The notes under the pieces were generated by a model, which worked only from the letters and a program-made list of their open reading frames with translations, searched no databases and was not told the origin of the DNA. DNA of 64,000 nt from Balneolaceae bacterium (GTDB lineage Bacteria > Bacteroidota > Rhodothermia > Balneolales > Balneolaceae): contig JAEPQH010000002.1 in assembly GCA_017640605.1 (NCBI GenBank), positions 62,001 through 126,000 of the forward strand, read 5' to 3'. How positions within the stretch are numbered: the first letter of the stretch is position 1; each line of letters starts with the position of its first letter. The translations under genes and the position numbers were made by a program. Shown one piece after another: positions 46,136 to 54,603 of the stretch.

Positions 46136-46693
46136 ATGAGGGGTAAATCGATAAATAAATTATGCGTTCTGTTCGGTATAACTTTGCTGTTGATGCAATG
46201 CGAAGAAACTCCCGAAGGTATCCAAAGAGCTTTGTTTGATGATATCGCCGCTCAGGATATTAAACTTCAACTCTCGATGCCCATCATTACGGATGTTTCG
46301 TTAACTGGAAATGATCCAAAAGCCAACAACGGAATGGCTAATTGGGGAGAAGTTGTCTATTTCGATGCCACGCTCGGGAATCCATTACCTGAATCAGTAT
46401 CCGATGTAGAACTCGAAATTCTTGGCGTAAATAATACCACACACATTGTTGATTGGTACGATGATCGATTAGATTACGGCGCAATTCTCCCCTACACTTC
46501 TCGGGCTCCGGAAGATTATTTGTGCTTATTATGCAACGATCCGGAAGAAATCTATTTGGGTAGAACTTGGGTGGAAATTAATGCGAACAATCTGGGCACT
46601 TCCTCTATTACTTTGGATATACAGATAACGTTCGATTTCAGAGAAACAGAATTCGTACAAATGGCTACGCATACCTTCACCATATTTCCATGA
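46136..46693 (+). CDS. Putative lipoprotein of unknown function
   Basis: This is 185 residues, with the ATG directly after the previous TAA. The leader LCVLFGITLLLMQCEET ends in a Cys preceded by MQ, an atypical lipobox, so lipidation is likely but not certain. The rest is a single beta-rich domain (VVYFDATLGNPLPESVSDVE, ITLDIQITFDFRE) with three Cys around residues 129-132. No family is recognised. It sits between the PEGA barrel and the LPP20-containing protein, co-transcribed and with spacing of a few bases, so it probably belongs to the same envelope assembly. Confidence 0.75.
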   Translation: MRGKSINKLCVLFGITLLLMQCEETPEGIQRALFDDIAAQDIKLQLSMPIITDVSLTGNDPKANNGMANWGEVVYFDATLGNPLPESVSDVELEILGVNNTTHIVDWYDDRLDYGAILPYTSRAPEDYLCLLCNDPEEIYLGRTWVEINANNLGTSSITLDIQITFDFRETEFVQMATHTFTIFP

Positions 46694-46696
46694 ATT

Positions 46697-48253
46697 ATGT
46701 TTCTTAAAAGTCACATACGCCTGTTATTGCTTGGATTCGTTCTTTTGAGTTCATCGGCAGTACATGTTGTGTATGGGCAAATCTCAGAAAAAGAGATAAA
46801 ATTGAGTGGTAATTATTATTGGGGACAAGGTTATGGAGAACAACGAGAAGGCGCGATTAACAATGCAAAACGTGATTTGATTGAAAAACTGATTGTGCGT
46901 GTCGAGTCCGAATCCCGTTTTACTGAGCGAGATACCAATGAGGAATACTCGGTGGAACTACAATCCACCACTCAAACTTCGAGTAGAATTGAGCTCCGTG
47001 GATTAAACTATTTTCCCGCAAAAGAACGCCGAGATGGGACATGGGAAACCATAGCCTATCTCTCAAAAAGCGCATTCAACCAAAGTATTAACGATGCCGA
47101 ACAGCGCTTTCTTAGCGCCCTCTCCTATGCCTTGGAAGACGAACGAACCGGCAATATGAATGCCGCAATTCCGGTATATATGGATTTACTTGCTTCCACC
47201 TATTTCTATCCCGTTTCATTTTACACCACACCGGATGTTAATGGCGAACAGTTTGAACTACGCTCATTTTTAGTTCGAAAATTGAATAACTGGATCAATA
47301 CCATAGATTGGGAAGTTACAGCCATCCGAAATCTTAGTTCTGAATCGCATACCGAAATCTATTTTGATCTCTTTTTTACTTATAAAAACGAGCCGGTTTC
47401 GAATCTTTTGTTGAGTTTAAATAAACCAGGCTATCCCGTGCATAATGTTCAGCGAGGCCTGACCTCTGTTTTCTACGATTACAAACCTGATGAGCTCATA
47501 GAACGGTTTCAGACCAATCTCAATCCAGAAATTTACCCTGTAATCGAAGAAGAGAAACAAGAATTACTTTCAGAGATTCTCCCACAACGAGCAATAGTAC
47601 TGGAAGTAGATTTCAGCGATATCATCAACATCGATATCGAACTGGATAATACAAACGAAAATACCTGGGTTGCCTACCCTGAGGTAAAAAACCTGAGTGT
47701 ATTTGATGTACAATGGACATACAAAGGTGAATTATATTCAACCAATACTCTCACTATCAATCCGTCTTTGTTGAATACGGATACCCCCATACAGTTGACC
47801 TTAAATGCTTCGGAAGCATTAAGTATACAGCGCATTATCACTCCAAGTGGAATGTTGGTTAAACCTTCTGATGCCATTATAACCAATAATTCATCCACTG
47901 AAAATGAGTTATTAATCCTGCAATCTCAGGATGTTATTATTGAAATCCCGAGTGATAAAAACCAGTATCTCGAACAGATTTTGAAGTTTAAAAACGGAAC
48001 TCGCCTCACTCAATACTTAAATCGTTTGAAATCACGTGGAGTTATCAAGCAGGTAGGAAATAAAGCTTCAATGCCTGATTCAGAGTTAAGTTATATTGCC
48101 ATCATTGAACCCCGAAATCGGAAAGTTGAAGCCGTACTCAGTCCGGTTGTAGAAGGTTATCGAACAGATCTGAATAACGAAAAAACCGTTGCTAATACCA
48201 CGTTATCCGAAACTTATGCCGGCATGGGTTCCATTTGGTTTCAGTTTAATTGA
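46697..48253 (+). CDS. Secreted protein with N-terminal LPP20-like domain
   Basis: This is 518 residues with a signal peptide (LLLLGFVLLSSSAVHVVYGQ). The first ~130 mature residues fit the LPP20/FlgT-N pattern: LSGNYYWGQGYGEQREGAIN, then AKRDLIEKLIVRVESESRF. The rest consists of a helical TPR-like stretch (FLSALSYALEDERTGNMNAA) and beta-rich domains, including IEDPSDK-like sensor segments (LILQSQDVIIEIPSDKNQY). No known family covers it. It follows the small lipoprotein by 3 bp. A role in an outer-membrane complex analogous to FlgT-P is possible, but no flagellar gene is present in this window. Confidence 0.75.
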   Translation: MFLKSHIRLLLLGFVLLSSSAVHVVYGQISEKEIKLSGNYYWGQGYGEQREGAINNAKRDLIEKLIVRVESESRFTERDTNEEYSVELQSTTQTSSRIELRGLNYFPAKERRDGTWETIAYLSKSAFNQSINDAEQRFLSALSYALEDERTGNMNAAIPVYMDLLASTYFYPVSFYTTPDVNGEQFELRSFLVRKLNNWINTIDWEVTAIRNLSSESHTEIYFDLFFTYKNEPVSNLLLSLNKPGYPVHNVQRGLTSVFYDYKPDELIERFQTNLNPEIYPVIEEEKQELLSEILPQRAIVLEVDFSDIINIDIELDNTNENTWVAYPEVKNLSVFDVQWTYKGELYSTNTLTINPSLLNTDTPIQLTLNASEALSIQRIITPSGMLVKPSDAIITNNSSTENELLILQSQDVIIEIPSDKNQYLEQILKFKNGTRLTQYLNRLKSRGVIKQVGNKASMPDSELSYIAIIEPRNRKVEAVLSPVVEGYRTDLNNEKTVANTTLSETYAGMGSIWFQFN

Positions 48254-48269
48254 TGTTGTTTAACAAACT

Positions 48270-49229
48270 ATGAATCTATCGTTCAAACATAGCTTCCTCA
48301 CTTTTTTGGCTTGTATTTGTACCTTTGTGCCGCTATTTGCTAAACAAGATGTAGAAGTTTTTGTTGCGGATTTTGCCAACGACGAACTCAGATTAAACAT
48401 TGAGCAAAATGCGAGCGCATTCCTATCCACTATAAATTCCTCTTCACCCCGATCAGAAATCAATTTCTCGGATACTGCGAAGTTCGCAGACCGATTTAAC
48501 GATGCATTTAATGAGCTGTGGGAAAACACCCCGTTTTATATTCCTGAAACTACCATCATCGAAACGGTAAATCGGCTAACGAATGGCACGTACGAAATGC
48601 GCAATATTCCTGCATATTTCCTTACTCCTGAGGGAGAAGAATTGTATGAAGAAACCGTGCTTCAATTTGATGCTGATGGCCGCATTATAAATTTCCGAAT
48701 TGGCTTGCCTGCACATCGCTATCAAAACCTGATGCTGGAAGGTGAAGATGTAACCGATCAGGCAAATCGAGCTGTAATTCTGCAATTTGTAGAACAAGTT
48801 CGTACAGCATACAATCGAAAGGATCTGGAATTCATCAACACTGTTTTTTCCGATCAGGCGCTAATCATCGTAGGAAGTGTAATACAAAATACCGGTGATG
48901 AATCGGCCTATCAGCAACAAGTAGAATACCTGCAATTCACTAAAGATGAGTACATTCAACGACTGAGTGGAATCTTTTCGCGCAACGAGTGGATTGATGT
49001 AGGCTACGAAGATATCGGGATATTCAGACACCCCAAACATCCGGAGATTTATGGAGTTTCTCTTACTCAGTATTATAACTCCTCTACCTACAGCGATGAA
49101 GGGTATCTGTTTTTATTGATCGATTTTAAAAATCCCGATCAGCCTATGATTCACGTTAGAACCTGGCAGCCTAAAAATTCCACGCCGGAAGATGAAATTT
49201 TCCACATTGGATATATGGAGATTTTCTAA
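48270..49229 (+). CDS. Exported protein with NTF2/SnoaL-like domain
   Basis: This is 319 residues, with a signal peptide (FLTFLACICTFVPLFAKQD). The C-terminal half begins LQFVEQVRTAYNRKDLEFIN, then TVFSDQALIIVGSVI, and ends in beta strands with HVRTWQPKN, the layout of NTF2-like domains. The N-terminal half is an alpha/beta region of unknown type. Its stop overlaps the next start (TAATG), so it is coupled to the tandem-LPP20 gene. A similar protein could bind a ligand or act as a scaffold; no enzyme motif is visible. Confidence 0.72.
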   Translation: MNLSFKHSFLTFLACICTFVPLFAKQDVEVFVADFANDELRLNIEQNASAFLSTINSSSPRSEINFSDTAKFADRFNDAFNELWENTPFYIPETTIIETVNRLTNGTYEMRNIPAYFLTPEGEELYEETVLQFDADGRIINFRIGLPAHRYQNLMLEGEDVTDQANRAVILQFVEQVRTAYNRKDLEFINTVFSDQALIIVGSVIQNTGDESAYQQQVEYLQFTKDEYIQRLSGIFSRNEWIDVGYEDIGIFRHPKHPEIYGVSLTQYYNSSTYSDEGYLFLLIDFKNPDQPMIHVRTWQPKNSTPEDEIFHIGYMEIF

Positions 49230-49999
49230 TGCTGCGTTTCACTCTCATATTTTTGACGGGATCAATCTTGCTCACTTCTTGCCGATCCTCTAAATCAGCT
49301 ACGGTGATACAATCATCCAACGATCTACAAAAAGTGCAACCTGTGAGTTCTCCGTCAAAGATACATGGAGCTGGATTTGCTCGACTCTCAAACTACAACC
49401 CAGATAGATCGTTTAAACAGGCTAAACAAAATGCCATTGTTGATTTGGAAGCAGCGCTTCTGACTAGTGTATATCTGGAATATTACGGAAATAATACCAT
49501 CAGCTCGAAGCTTCGTGCAGAATTTGCCATCGCCGACGACTTGAATGAATTTGAGTACATTGCAATCGACTCACTGGTGGTAGGTGATTGGGCGGTTTAC
49601 TTTGTAAGTGAACCTAATGCAACCTCACTACCTTTAAAAACGGTAGCGAAAGCACAGAATTCATCTTGGACGGCCCCATATTTTGAGCCTCATATGATTG
49701 ATGGTTTTTGGATTGCATCTGGATCACATCCTCAAACTCGATTTAATCCTAATCGTGGTTGGACAAAAGCTCGGCAAGAGGCGCTAAAGAACCTATCGGA
49801 ATATTTGAATACTAAAGTTCAAGCATTAGAACGTACCTACGATAACGATTATTCGTCGGTACATTATGTTACCTCAAAACACGTTTTTCAATCGATCAGT
49901 GTGATTGATCGGTTACAGATAGATGATGAATATCACGTGTTAATTATGATTCGTGAAAGTGATATTATCCGCATAGATGAACCTGTCAGCGAGAAATAA
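49229..49999 (+). CDS. Tandem LPP20-like lipoprotein
   Basis: This is 256 residues with a clear lipobox (SILLTSCRSSKS). Two LPP20-like modules lie head to tail: GAGFARLSNYNPDRSFKQAK with NAIVDLEAALLTSVYLEYYG, and WIASGSHPQTRFNPNRGWTK with ARQEALKNLSEYLNTKV. The two share the aromatic-Asn-P-R-x-W/F-K-A pattern, consistent with an internal duplication. It ends the LPP20/PEGA operon and overlaps the gluconokinase start by 23 bp, an unexpected junction between an envelope operon and a sugar-catabolic one. Confidence 0.8.
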   Translation: MLRFTLIFLTGSILLTSCRSSKSATVIQSSNDLQKVQPVSSPSKIHGAGFARLSNYNPDRSFKQAKQNAIVDLEAALLTSVYLEYYGNNTISSKLRAEFAIADDLNEFEYIAIDSLVVGDWAVYFVSEPNATSLPLKTVAKAQNSSWTAPYFEPHMIDGFWIASGSHPQTRFNPNRGWTKARQEALKNLSEYLNTKVQALERTYDNDYSSVHYVTSKHVFQSISVIDRLQIDDEYHVLIMIRESDIIRIDEPVSEK

Positions 50000-50489
50000 C
50001 TACCAAACTATTCCCCGAATTATTGTAATTGGTGTGAGTGGATGCGGCAAAAGCACCGTTGCGTCCCTCCTTGCAAAATCACTAGAAGTTTCGTTCATCG
50101 AAGCCGACGAATTCCACCCCAAGGCGAACATCCACAAAATGAAAAGCGGGACTCCACTTAACGATGAAGACCGAAAACCTTGGTTAGATACTTTGAACTC
50201 AGAGTTACACAAACGATCAGAAACCGGTTTTGTACTTGCTTGTTCGGCGTTGAAAGAACAATACCGCAAGTTGTTAAGTGATGGAATCTGGGGTATTAGG
50301 TGGATTTATCTGGATGGATCGTTTGATACAATTTTTAAGCGAATGAAAGAACGGGAGCATTTTATGAAGCCTGAAATGCTTCAAAGTCAATTCGATGCGC
50401 TCGAAATTCCCGAGTATGGAATTCACTGCTCAATTGAGTATCCTCCCGAGGAAATTGTGAACCAAATTCTAGAGCAACTTAGTGAGTAA
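49977..50489 (+). CDS. gntK: Gluconokinase
   Basis: This is 170 residues. IIVIGVSGCGKSTVASLLAK is the Walker A loop typical of GntK, ADEFHPKANIHKMKSGTPLN the gluconate site, and ACSALKEQYRKLL with IYLDGSF complete the family pattern. It phosphorylates gluconate to 6-phosphogluconate. The ATG lies inside the preceding lipoprotein gene, and its 3' end overlaps gnd by 8 bp. It is followed by gnd and a gluconate transporter, so the substrate assignment is strong. Confidence 0.95.
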   Translation: MNLSARNNYQTIPRIIVIGVSGCGKSTVASLLAKSLEVSFIEADEFHPKANIHKMKSGTPLNDEDRKPWLDTLNSELHKRSETGFVLACSALKEQYRKLLSDGIWGIRWIYLDGSFDTIFKRMKEREHFMKPEMLQSQFDALEIPEYGIHCSIEYPPEEIVNQILEQLSE

Positions 50490-51879
50490 TCTACAATCGG
50501 AAATCGGGGTAGTCGGACTTGGAGTGATGGGCGCGGCCCTTAGTTTAAATTTAGCAAGTAACACGTTTCGAGTAGCTGTTTTTAATCGTGATACAGGAAC
50601 AGAAAAAGGAACTGTTTCTAATTTCATTTCGAGAAATTCCTCACTTACCAATCTTCAGGGATTTACGGATCTCAAATCATTTATTTCGAACCTTGAACGC
50701 CCTCGAAAAATCATCCTGATGATTTCTGCAAATGCGGTGGATATCGTCCTCGACGACCTCCTTCCCCTTCTTGATGCCAACGACATCATCATTGATGCAG
50801 GAAATTCGCACTTTAAAGAAACCGAAGATCGACAATCCCGATGTGCAAAATCCGGAATCGAGTTTGTTGGATGTGGCGTTTCGGGTGGTGAACGTGGCGC
50901 TCGATTCGGTCCTTCGATTATGCCCGGAGGCTCTAAATCTGCATATGCTTCCATCGAGCCATATCTCAAGGCCATCGCTGCAAAAGATGTTCACTCCAAA
51001 CCTTGTGTGAGTTACATTGGAGCGGGCGGTTCCGGTCATTTCGTAAAAATGGTGCATAACGGCATCGAATATGTGGAAATGCAATTGCTTGCTGAACTGT
51101 ATCAACTACTCCGAAATTATTGGAGCAACGAGCAAATCTCGGAGCTGTTCGAAGAATGGAATCAGACCGATTTGCAAAGTTACCTGCTTGAAATCACAGC
51201 AAACATTCTCATCAAAAAAGAGGACGACGGATTCTTGTTGAGTTCTATTCTGGATAAAGCCGGCAACAAAGGAACCGGAAGTTGGAGCAGTATTGCTGCC
51301 CTCGAACTCGGCTCCGAAAACTCGATGATGAGCGCCGCCGTTTTTGCTCGATATCTGTCCTCTCAAAAGGAAACTCGCGCTCGACTAGATCATATTCGAG
51401 TCACTAAAGAATTTGCCGATTTTGATGTCGATGCCTTAAAAAACGCCTACAATGCCGCACGACGTCTCAATCACTTGCAAGGATTTGAGTTAATTCGTTA
51501 TGTTGCCAAAGAATTTGATTGGGACATCAATTTCAGTGAACTCGCCCGAATCTGGACCAACGGCTGCATCATCCGCTCTAACTTGATGGAAAACCTCTCC
51601 CATCGTTTTAAGAATGTTCATTCATTAATAGATGATGATGAAATTATCCAAGGGTTGAATGATCAAGAAGATGCACTTTCGGAAGTACTACAGTCATTTA
51701 TTGATTACCGAGTGGCTGCTCCGGCGTTTTCAGTGGCATGGAATTATTGGATTGGACTTACCACCGGCAACGGTCCTGCAAACCTGATCCAGGCCCAACG
51801 GGATTATTTCGGGGCACATACCTATCAACGAGTGGATGACCCGAACGGAGCATCCCATCACACAAACTGGGAGCAATAA
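50482..51879 (+). CDS. gnd: 6-phosphogluconate dehydrogenase, decarboxylating
   Basis: This is 465 residues from a GTG overlapping the gntK stop. The NADP site is IGVVGLGVMGAALSLNLASN. Active-site text includes GNSHFKETEDRQSRCAKSGI, GCGVSGGERGARFGPSIMPG and HFVKMVHNGIEYVEMQLL (Lys and Asn-Gly), and the C-terminal tail is QRDYFGAHTYQRVDDPNGAS. It converts 6-phosphogluconate to ribulose 5-phosphate and CO2. With gntK and the transporter it routes external gluconate into the pentose-phosphate pathway. No edd/eda genes are nearby. Confidence 0.97.
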   Translation: MSNLQSEIGVVGLGVMGAALSLNLASNTFRVAVFNRDTGTEKGTVSNFISRNSSLTNLQGFTDLKSFISNLERPRKIILMISANAVDIVLDDLLPLLDANDIIIDAGNSHFKETEDRQSRCAKSGIEFVGCGVSGGERGARFGPSIMPGGSKSAYASIEPYLKAIAAKDVHSKPCVSYIGAGGSGHFVKMVHNGIEYVEMQLLAELYQLLRNYWSNEQISELFEEWNQTDLQSYLLEITANILIKKEDDGFLLSSILDKAGNKGTGSWSSIAALELGSENSMMSAAVFARYLSSQKETRARLDHIRVTKEFADFDVDALKNAYNAARRLNHLQGFELIRYVAKEFDWDINFSELARIWTNGCIIRSNLMENLSHRFKNVHSLIDDDEIIQGLNDQEDALSEVLQSFIDYRVAAPAFSVAWNYWIGLTTGNGPANLIQAQRDYFGAHTYQRVDDPNGASHHTNWEQ

Positions 51880-53216
51880 TGCTTGATATTGGATTACTCG
51901 GCGCTGTGTTAGCCGGAATCGTTGTGTTACTGGTTTTGATCTTGCGATTCAAAATCCAAGCCTTCATTAGTTTATTGATTTCGAGCATTCTGGTGGGTTT
52001 ACTGGCAGGATTATCACCAAGCGAAGTCATTGCCACTATTCAGGAAGGAATGGGCAGCACACTGGGTTTTGTGGCCACGGTGGTTGGACTTGGAGCCATG
52101 TTCGGTGCGATTTTAGAGCATTCGGGCGGAGCAGAAGCCCTTGCCCGATCATTGATCGCAAAGTTCGGCGAAGACAAAGCGCCGTGGGCGTTAATGCTTA
52201 CCGGACTTGTGGTTGCCATCCCGGTTTTTTTCGATGTAGCCTTCATCATCCTGGTTCCCATTGTGTACGCCTTGCAGCGTAAAACCGGTAAATCGTTGTT
52301 GTTTTATGCCTTTCCATTGCTGGCGGGATTGGGAGCCGCTCACGTGTTCATCCCTCCAACTCCCGGTCCGGTTGCCGTTGCAGATATCCTCAATGCCGAC
52401 TTAGGCTGGGTGATCGTGTTCGGAATTATTGCAGGTTTACCGGCTGCAATTGTGGGCGGACCTATTTTCACTCGGTTTCTTACCAAACGGATGCAAGTCA
52501 CCGCCCCCGAACCCATCGAAGAAAAAGAAACCGCCTCCCTACCCTCTTTTGGGTTGATTGAATTCATCATTGGAAGCCCGATTCTGTTAATCGTTCTGAA
52601 TACGTTGTTAAACAGTCCGGGCATGGCTGCTTATTCCGGATTAGATTCGCTACGTGCTGTCTTTCAGTTGATTGGTCACCCTTTTACAGCTTTGATCATC
52701 GCCAATTTACTTGCATGGATTGTGCTGGGATTAAAGCGAGGATCATCCAAAGAAACCCTGCTCGATATCATGACAAAATCGATGGGTCCTGCCGGAATTA
52801 TCATCCTGCTAACAGGAGCCGGTGGCGTGTTTAAGCAAATGCTGGTGAATACCGGAGCGGGAGAAATGATGGCCACTTTTTTTGCCGACAAAGGGCTTGG
52901 CACCCTCTTTTTTGCCTACATCTCCGCCATTTTGATTCGCGTGTTACAAGGCTCTGCTACGGTTGCCATGATTACCGCCGCGGGTTTAGTTGCCCCTGTG
53001 TTAGTGGGGATGTCATCGATCGAAGCATCGTTGGTTGTAATCGCCATTGCTGCCGGAGCGACCATTCTTTCTCATGTAAACGACAGCGGTTTTTGGCTAG
53101 TGAGCAAATACCTCGGCTTAACCGAAGTGCAAACCCTCAAAAGTTGGTCGGTAGCCACCACCTTAATTTCAGTGACCGGCTTTATGATGGTGTTGGTGAT
53201 GAGTGTTTTTGTTTAG
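51879..53216 (+). CDS. Gluconate:H+ symporter (GntP family)
   Basis: This is 445 residues and very hydrophobic, with about 12-14 membrane segments. The family text FGAILEHSGGAEALARSLIA, PVFFDVAFIILVPIVYAL and HVFIPPTPGPVAVADILNAD matches the conserved GntP core. It imports gluconate across the inner membrane. The stop of gnd overlaps its ATG (TAATG). The operon carries no GntR-type regulator in this window, and the region after 53216 is full of repeats. Confidence 0.96.
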   Translation: MLDIGLLGAVLAGIVVLLVLILRFKIQAFISLLISSILVGLLAGLSPSEVIATIQEGMGSTLGFVATVVGLGAMFGAILEHSGGAEALARSLIAKFGEDKAPWALMLTGLVVAIPVFFDVAFIILVPIVYALQRKTGKSLLFYAFPLLAGLGAAHVFIPPTPGPVAVADILNADLGWVIVFGIIAGLPAAIVGGPIFTRFLTKRMQVTAPEPIEEKETASLPSFGLIEFIIGSPILLIVLNTLLNSPGMAAYSGLDSLRAVFQLIGHPFTALIIANLLAWIVLGLKRGSSKETLLDIMTKSMGPAGIIILLTGAGGVFKQMLVNTGAGEMMATFFADKGLGTLFFAYISAILIRVLQGSATVAMITAAGLVAPVLVGMSSIEASLVVIAIAAGATILSHVNDSGFWLVSKYLGLTEVQTLKSWSVATTLISVTGFMMVLVMSVFV

Positions 53217-53223
53217 GAATGAG

Positions 53224-53258
53224 GTGTGAGGTGTGAGGTTTGAGGTGTGAGGTTTGAG
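53224..53258 (+). repeat. Five tandem heptamers GTKTGAG
   Basis: GTGTGAG, GTGTGAG, GTTTGAG, GTGTGAG and GTTTGAG run end to end just after the gntP stop. The third base is G or T. This is a short tandem repeat that could vary in copy number by slippage. Confidence 0.9.
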
Positions 53259-53273
53259 GGAGAAGTGAAAAGG

Positions 53274-53327
53274 CAAAAGTGAAAAATGGAGCCTTTATTT
53301 TTTTTCGCTTTTCATTTTTCACTTTTG
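53274..53327. repeat. Perfect 15-bp inverted repeat after gntP
   Basis: CAAAAGTGAAAAATG (53274-53288) is the exact reverse complement of CATTTTTCACTTTTG (53313-53327). A 24-base loop rich in T separates them. It may help end transcription of the gluconate operon or be a repetitive extragenic palindrome. Confidence 0.85.
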
Positions 53328-53484
53328 AATTTATTCATCATATTCCTGAAAATTAGGGGGATAAAGTGAATAGAGTCAAGCATATACCAATTATAGCTTT
53401 ATAAGCAGAACGGTTTTTTAAATTAATTCAACCGATTTAAATTTCTGATACTGAATGCCAACTAATCACAAAAATAAGTAAGAG

Positions 53485-53661
53485 ATGGACAATCAAACCG
53501 CATAGTTAATAATCGGAATCGGTATCGCATCCATGTTAGCCGGGGTTTATACAGCATATCGAACAAGGGAAATTATGGAATCGGTAAGTGGAATTATTTT
53601 TGGCATTGCACTTATTGGAACGGTAATAATCGATCGAAATAAAAAGGATAAGACTGATTAA
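53485..53661 (+). pseudogene. Small membrane-protein reading frame interrupted by an amber codon
   Basis: Starting at ATG 53485 the frame reads MDNQTA, then TAG (53503-53505), then stays open for 51 codons to TAA at 53659-53661. The downstream part encodes a hydrophobic helix (LIIGIGIASMLAGVYTAYR) and a second one (GIIFGIALIGTVIIDRNKK). This looks like a small two-helix membrane protein broken by one nonsense change (CAG or similar to TAG). Translation could also begin at the ATG at 53533 to give a 42-residue protein. No family is recognised. The sequence around it is intergenic and repeat-rich. Confidence 0.5.
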
Positions 53662-53705
53662 TAAAAAGTGCTGGTTTCTCAACATCTCAACCTAGCGAAA
53701 GATTG

Positions 53706-53827
53706 CACTTATGCACCACTGAGTTCACGGAGGAATGAATTTGAGTCAAAGCGAAGAGAATATTAGTACACTGCTTATTGCTTGTTGATCTACTACGCCA
53801 AAGGCTTTGTAGATTATAAATATTGAA
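53706..53827 (+). repeat. Long direct repeat, copy 1 (flanks the nucleotidyltransferase pair)
   Basis: About 122 bp beginning CACTTATGCACCACTGAG and ending near TATTGAA. It matches 54604-54729 closely, with only scattered substitutions visible. It contains the imperfect hairpin ATCTACTACGCC AAA GGCTTTGTAGAT. No coding capacity can be supported. Confidence 0.88.
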
Positions 53828-53988
53828 TATTGTAAACGCGTCCGCTTGAGAGATTTTACCAACCACAAGCCCTAAGCACATAAACTGTAAGTAATGAACC
53901 TAAACAGGAAAAGGGAATTCATGTTCTCTAATTTCCTAGATATAAAAGTGTTTTAGTGATCTAATTCGAATTTCAATACATTTAAGGC

Positions 53989-54171
53989 ATGGAAAAGAAT
54001 ATCGTCCAAATCAACCCTTTAAAGTCTTCTAATTCTGATGCTAATTATTGGAAAAATAAATCCGTATCAGAAAGACTTGAAGCCCTTGAAATGCTAAGAC
54101 AACAGTATGCAACAGAAACTGATTCTCCCCAAAGACTTCAAAGAGTTTATCGCATTATTAAACAAAAATGA
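53989..54171 (+). CDS. Small partner protein of a nucleotidyltransferase (antitoxin-like)
   Basis: This is a 60-residue charged protein. Its C-terminal half, KSVSERLEALEMLRQQYATE followed by SPQRLQRVYRIIKQK, resembles small proteins encoded just upstream of DUF6036-type nucleotidyltransferases (from memory of such gene pairs). It overlaps the next gene by 65 bp, so the two are translated from one mRNA. An antitoxin or partner role is plausible but inferred from the arrangement. It lies between two long direct repeats. Confidence 0.7.
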   Translation: MEKNIVQINPLKSSNSDANYWKNKSVSERLEALEMLRQQYATETDSPQRLQRVYRIIKQK

Positions 54172-54559
54172 GGTTCAGTATTTAGTTGTTGGCGGATATG
54201 CATTAGCAGTGTATGGTCACCCAAGATTCACCGGAGATATTGATATCTGGATTCAAACTAATGTAGATAATGCATCTAAACTAATATCGACCCTATCCGA
54301 ATTTGGATTTAGTTCTATTAAGCTAGAACCTTCCGATCTTATAACACCAAATCAAGTGATACAGTTAGGTTACCCACCCTTGAGAATTGATATACTCACC
54401 TCCCTAGATGGTATTAAATTTGACAATGCATATTCAAACGTAAACAATGTAGAAGTGGACAACTTATCGATCAACTTTATAAGCAAATCGGACCTCATCA
54501 CAAACAAAAAAGCTTCAGGTAGATATCAGGATTTAGCTGATTTAGAAAAACTTGAATAA
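54107..54559 (+). CDS. Nucleotidyltransferase (DUF6036/MNT-like), possible toxin-antitoxin component
   Basis: This is 150 residues. The nucleotidyltransferase core is clear: YLVVGGYALAVYGHPRFTGD, then IDIWIQT, giving the GG motif and the DxD metal pair. A third Asp lies in PLRIDILTSLDGI. The C-terminal segment SDLITNKKASGRYQDLADLE is typical of this group. Relatives add nucleotides to proteins or RNA, and many are toxin-antitoxin or abortive-infection components. Its ATG is inside the small upstream gene. No HEPN gene is seen. The pair is flanked by direct repeats and lies in a repeat-rich interval, consistent with horizontal acquisition. Confidence 0.8.
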   Translation: MQQKLILPKDFKEFIALLNKNEVQYLVVGGYALAVYGHPRFTGDIDIWIQTNVDNASKLISTLSEFGFSSIKLEPSDLITPNQVIQLGYPPLRIDILTSLDGIKFDNAYSNVNNVEVDNLSINFISKSDLITNKKASGRYQDLADLEKLE

Positions 54560-54560
54560 A

Positions 54561-54583
54561 AAAGCCGATACGTTAATATCGGC
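54561..54583 (-). terminator. Minus-strand terminator-like hairpin after the nucleotidyltransferase
   Basis: GCCGATA (54564-54570) pairs with TATCGGC (54577-54583). Read on the minus strand it is followed by TTTTTT. It resembles the atpC terminator at 54865-54900 in sequence and orientation, so it may be a second stop for readthrough or a duplicated copy. Confidence 0.5.
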
Positions 54584-54603
54584 CCCAACCAAGCTAAAAC
54601 GTC

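Noticed and set aside
53687-53881. 64-codon minus-strand frame
   Set aside because: It overlaps the direct repeat copy 1, and the corresponding frame is not preserved in copy 2.
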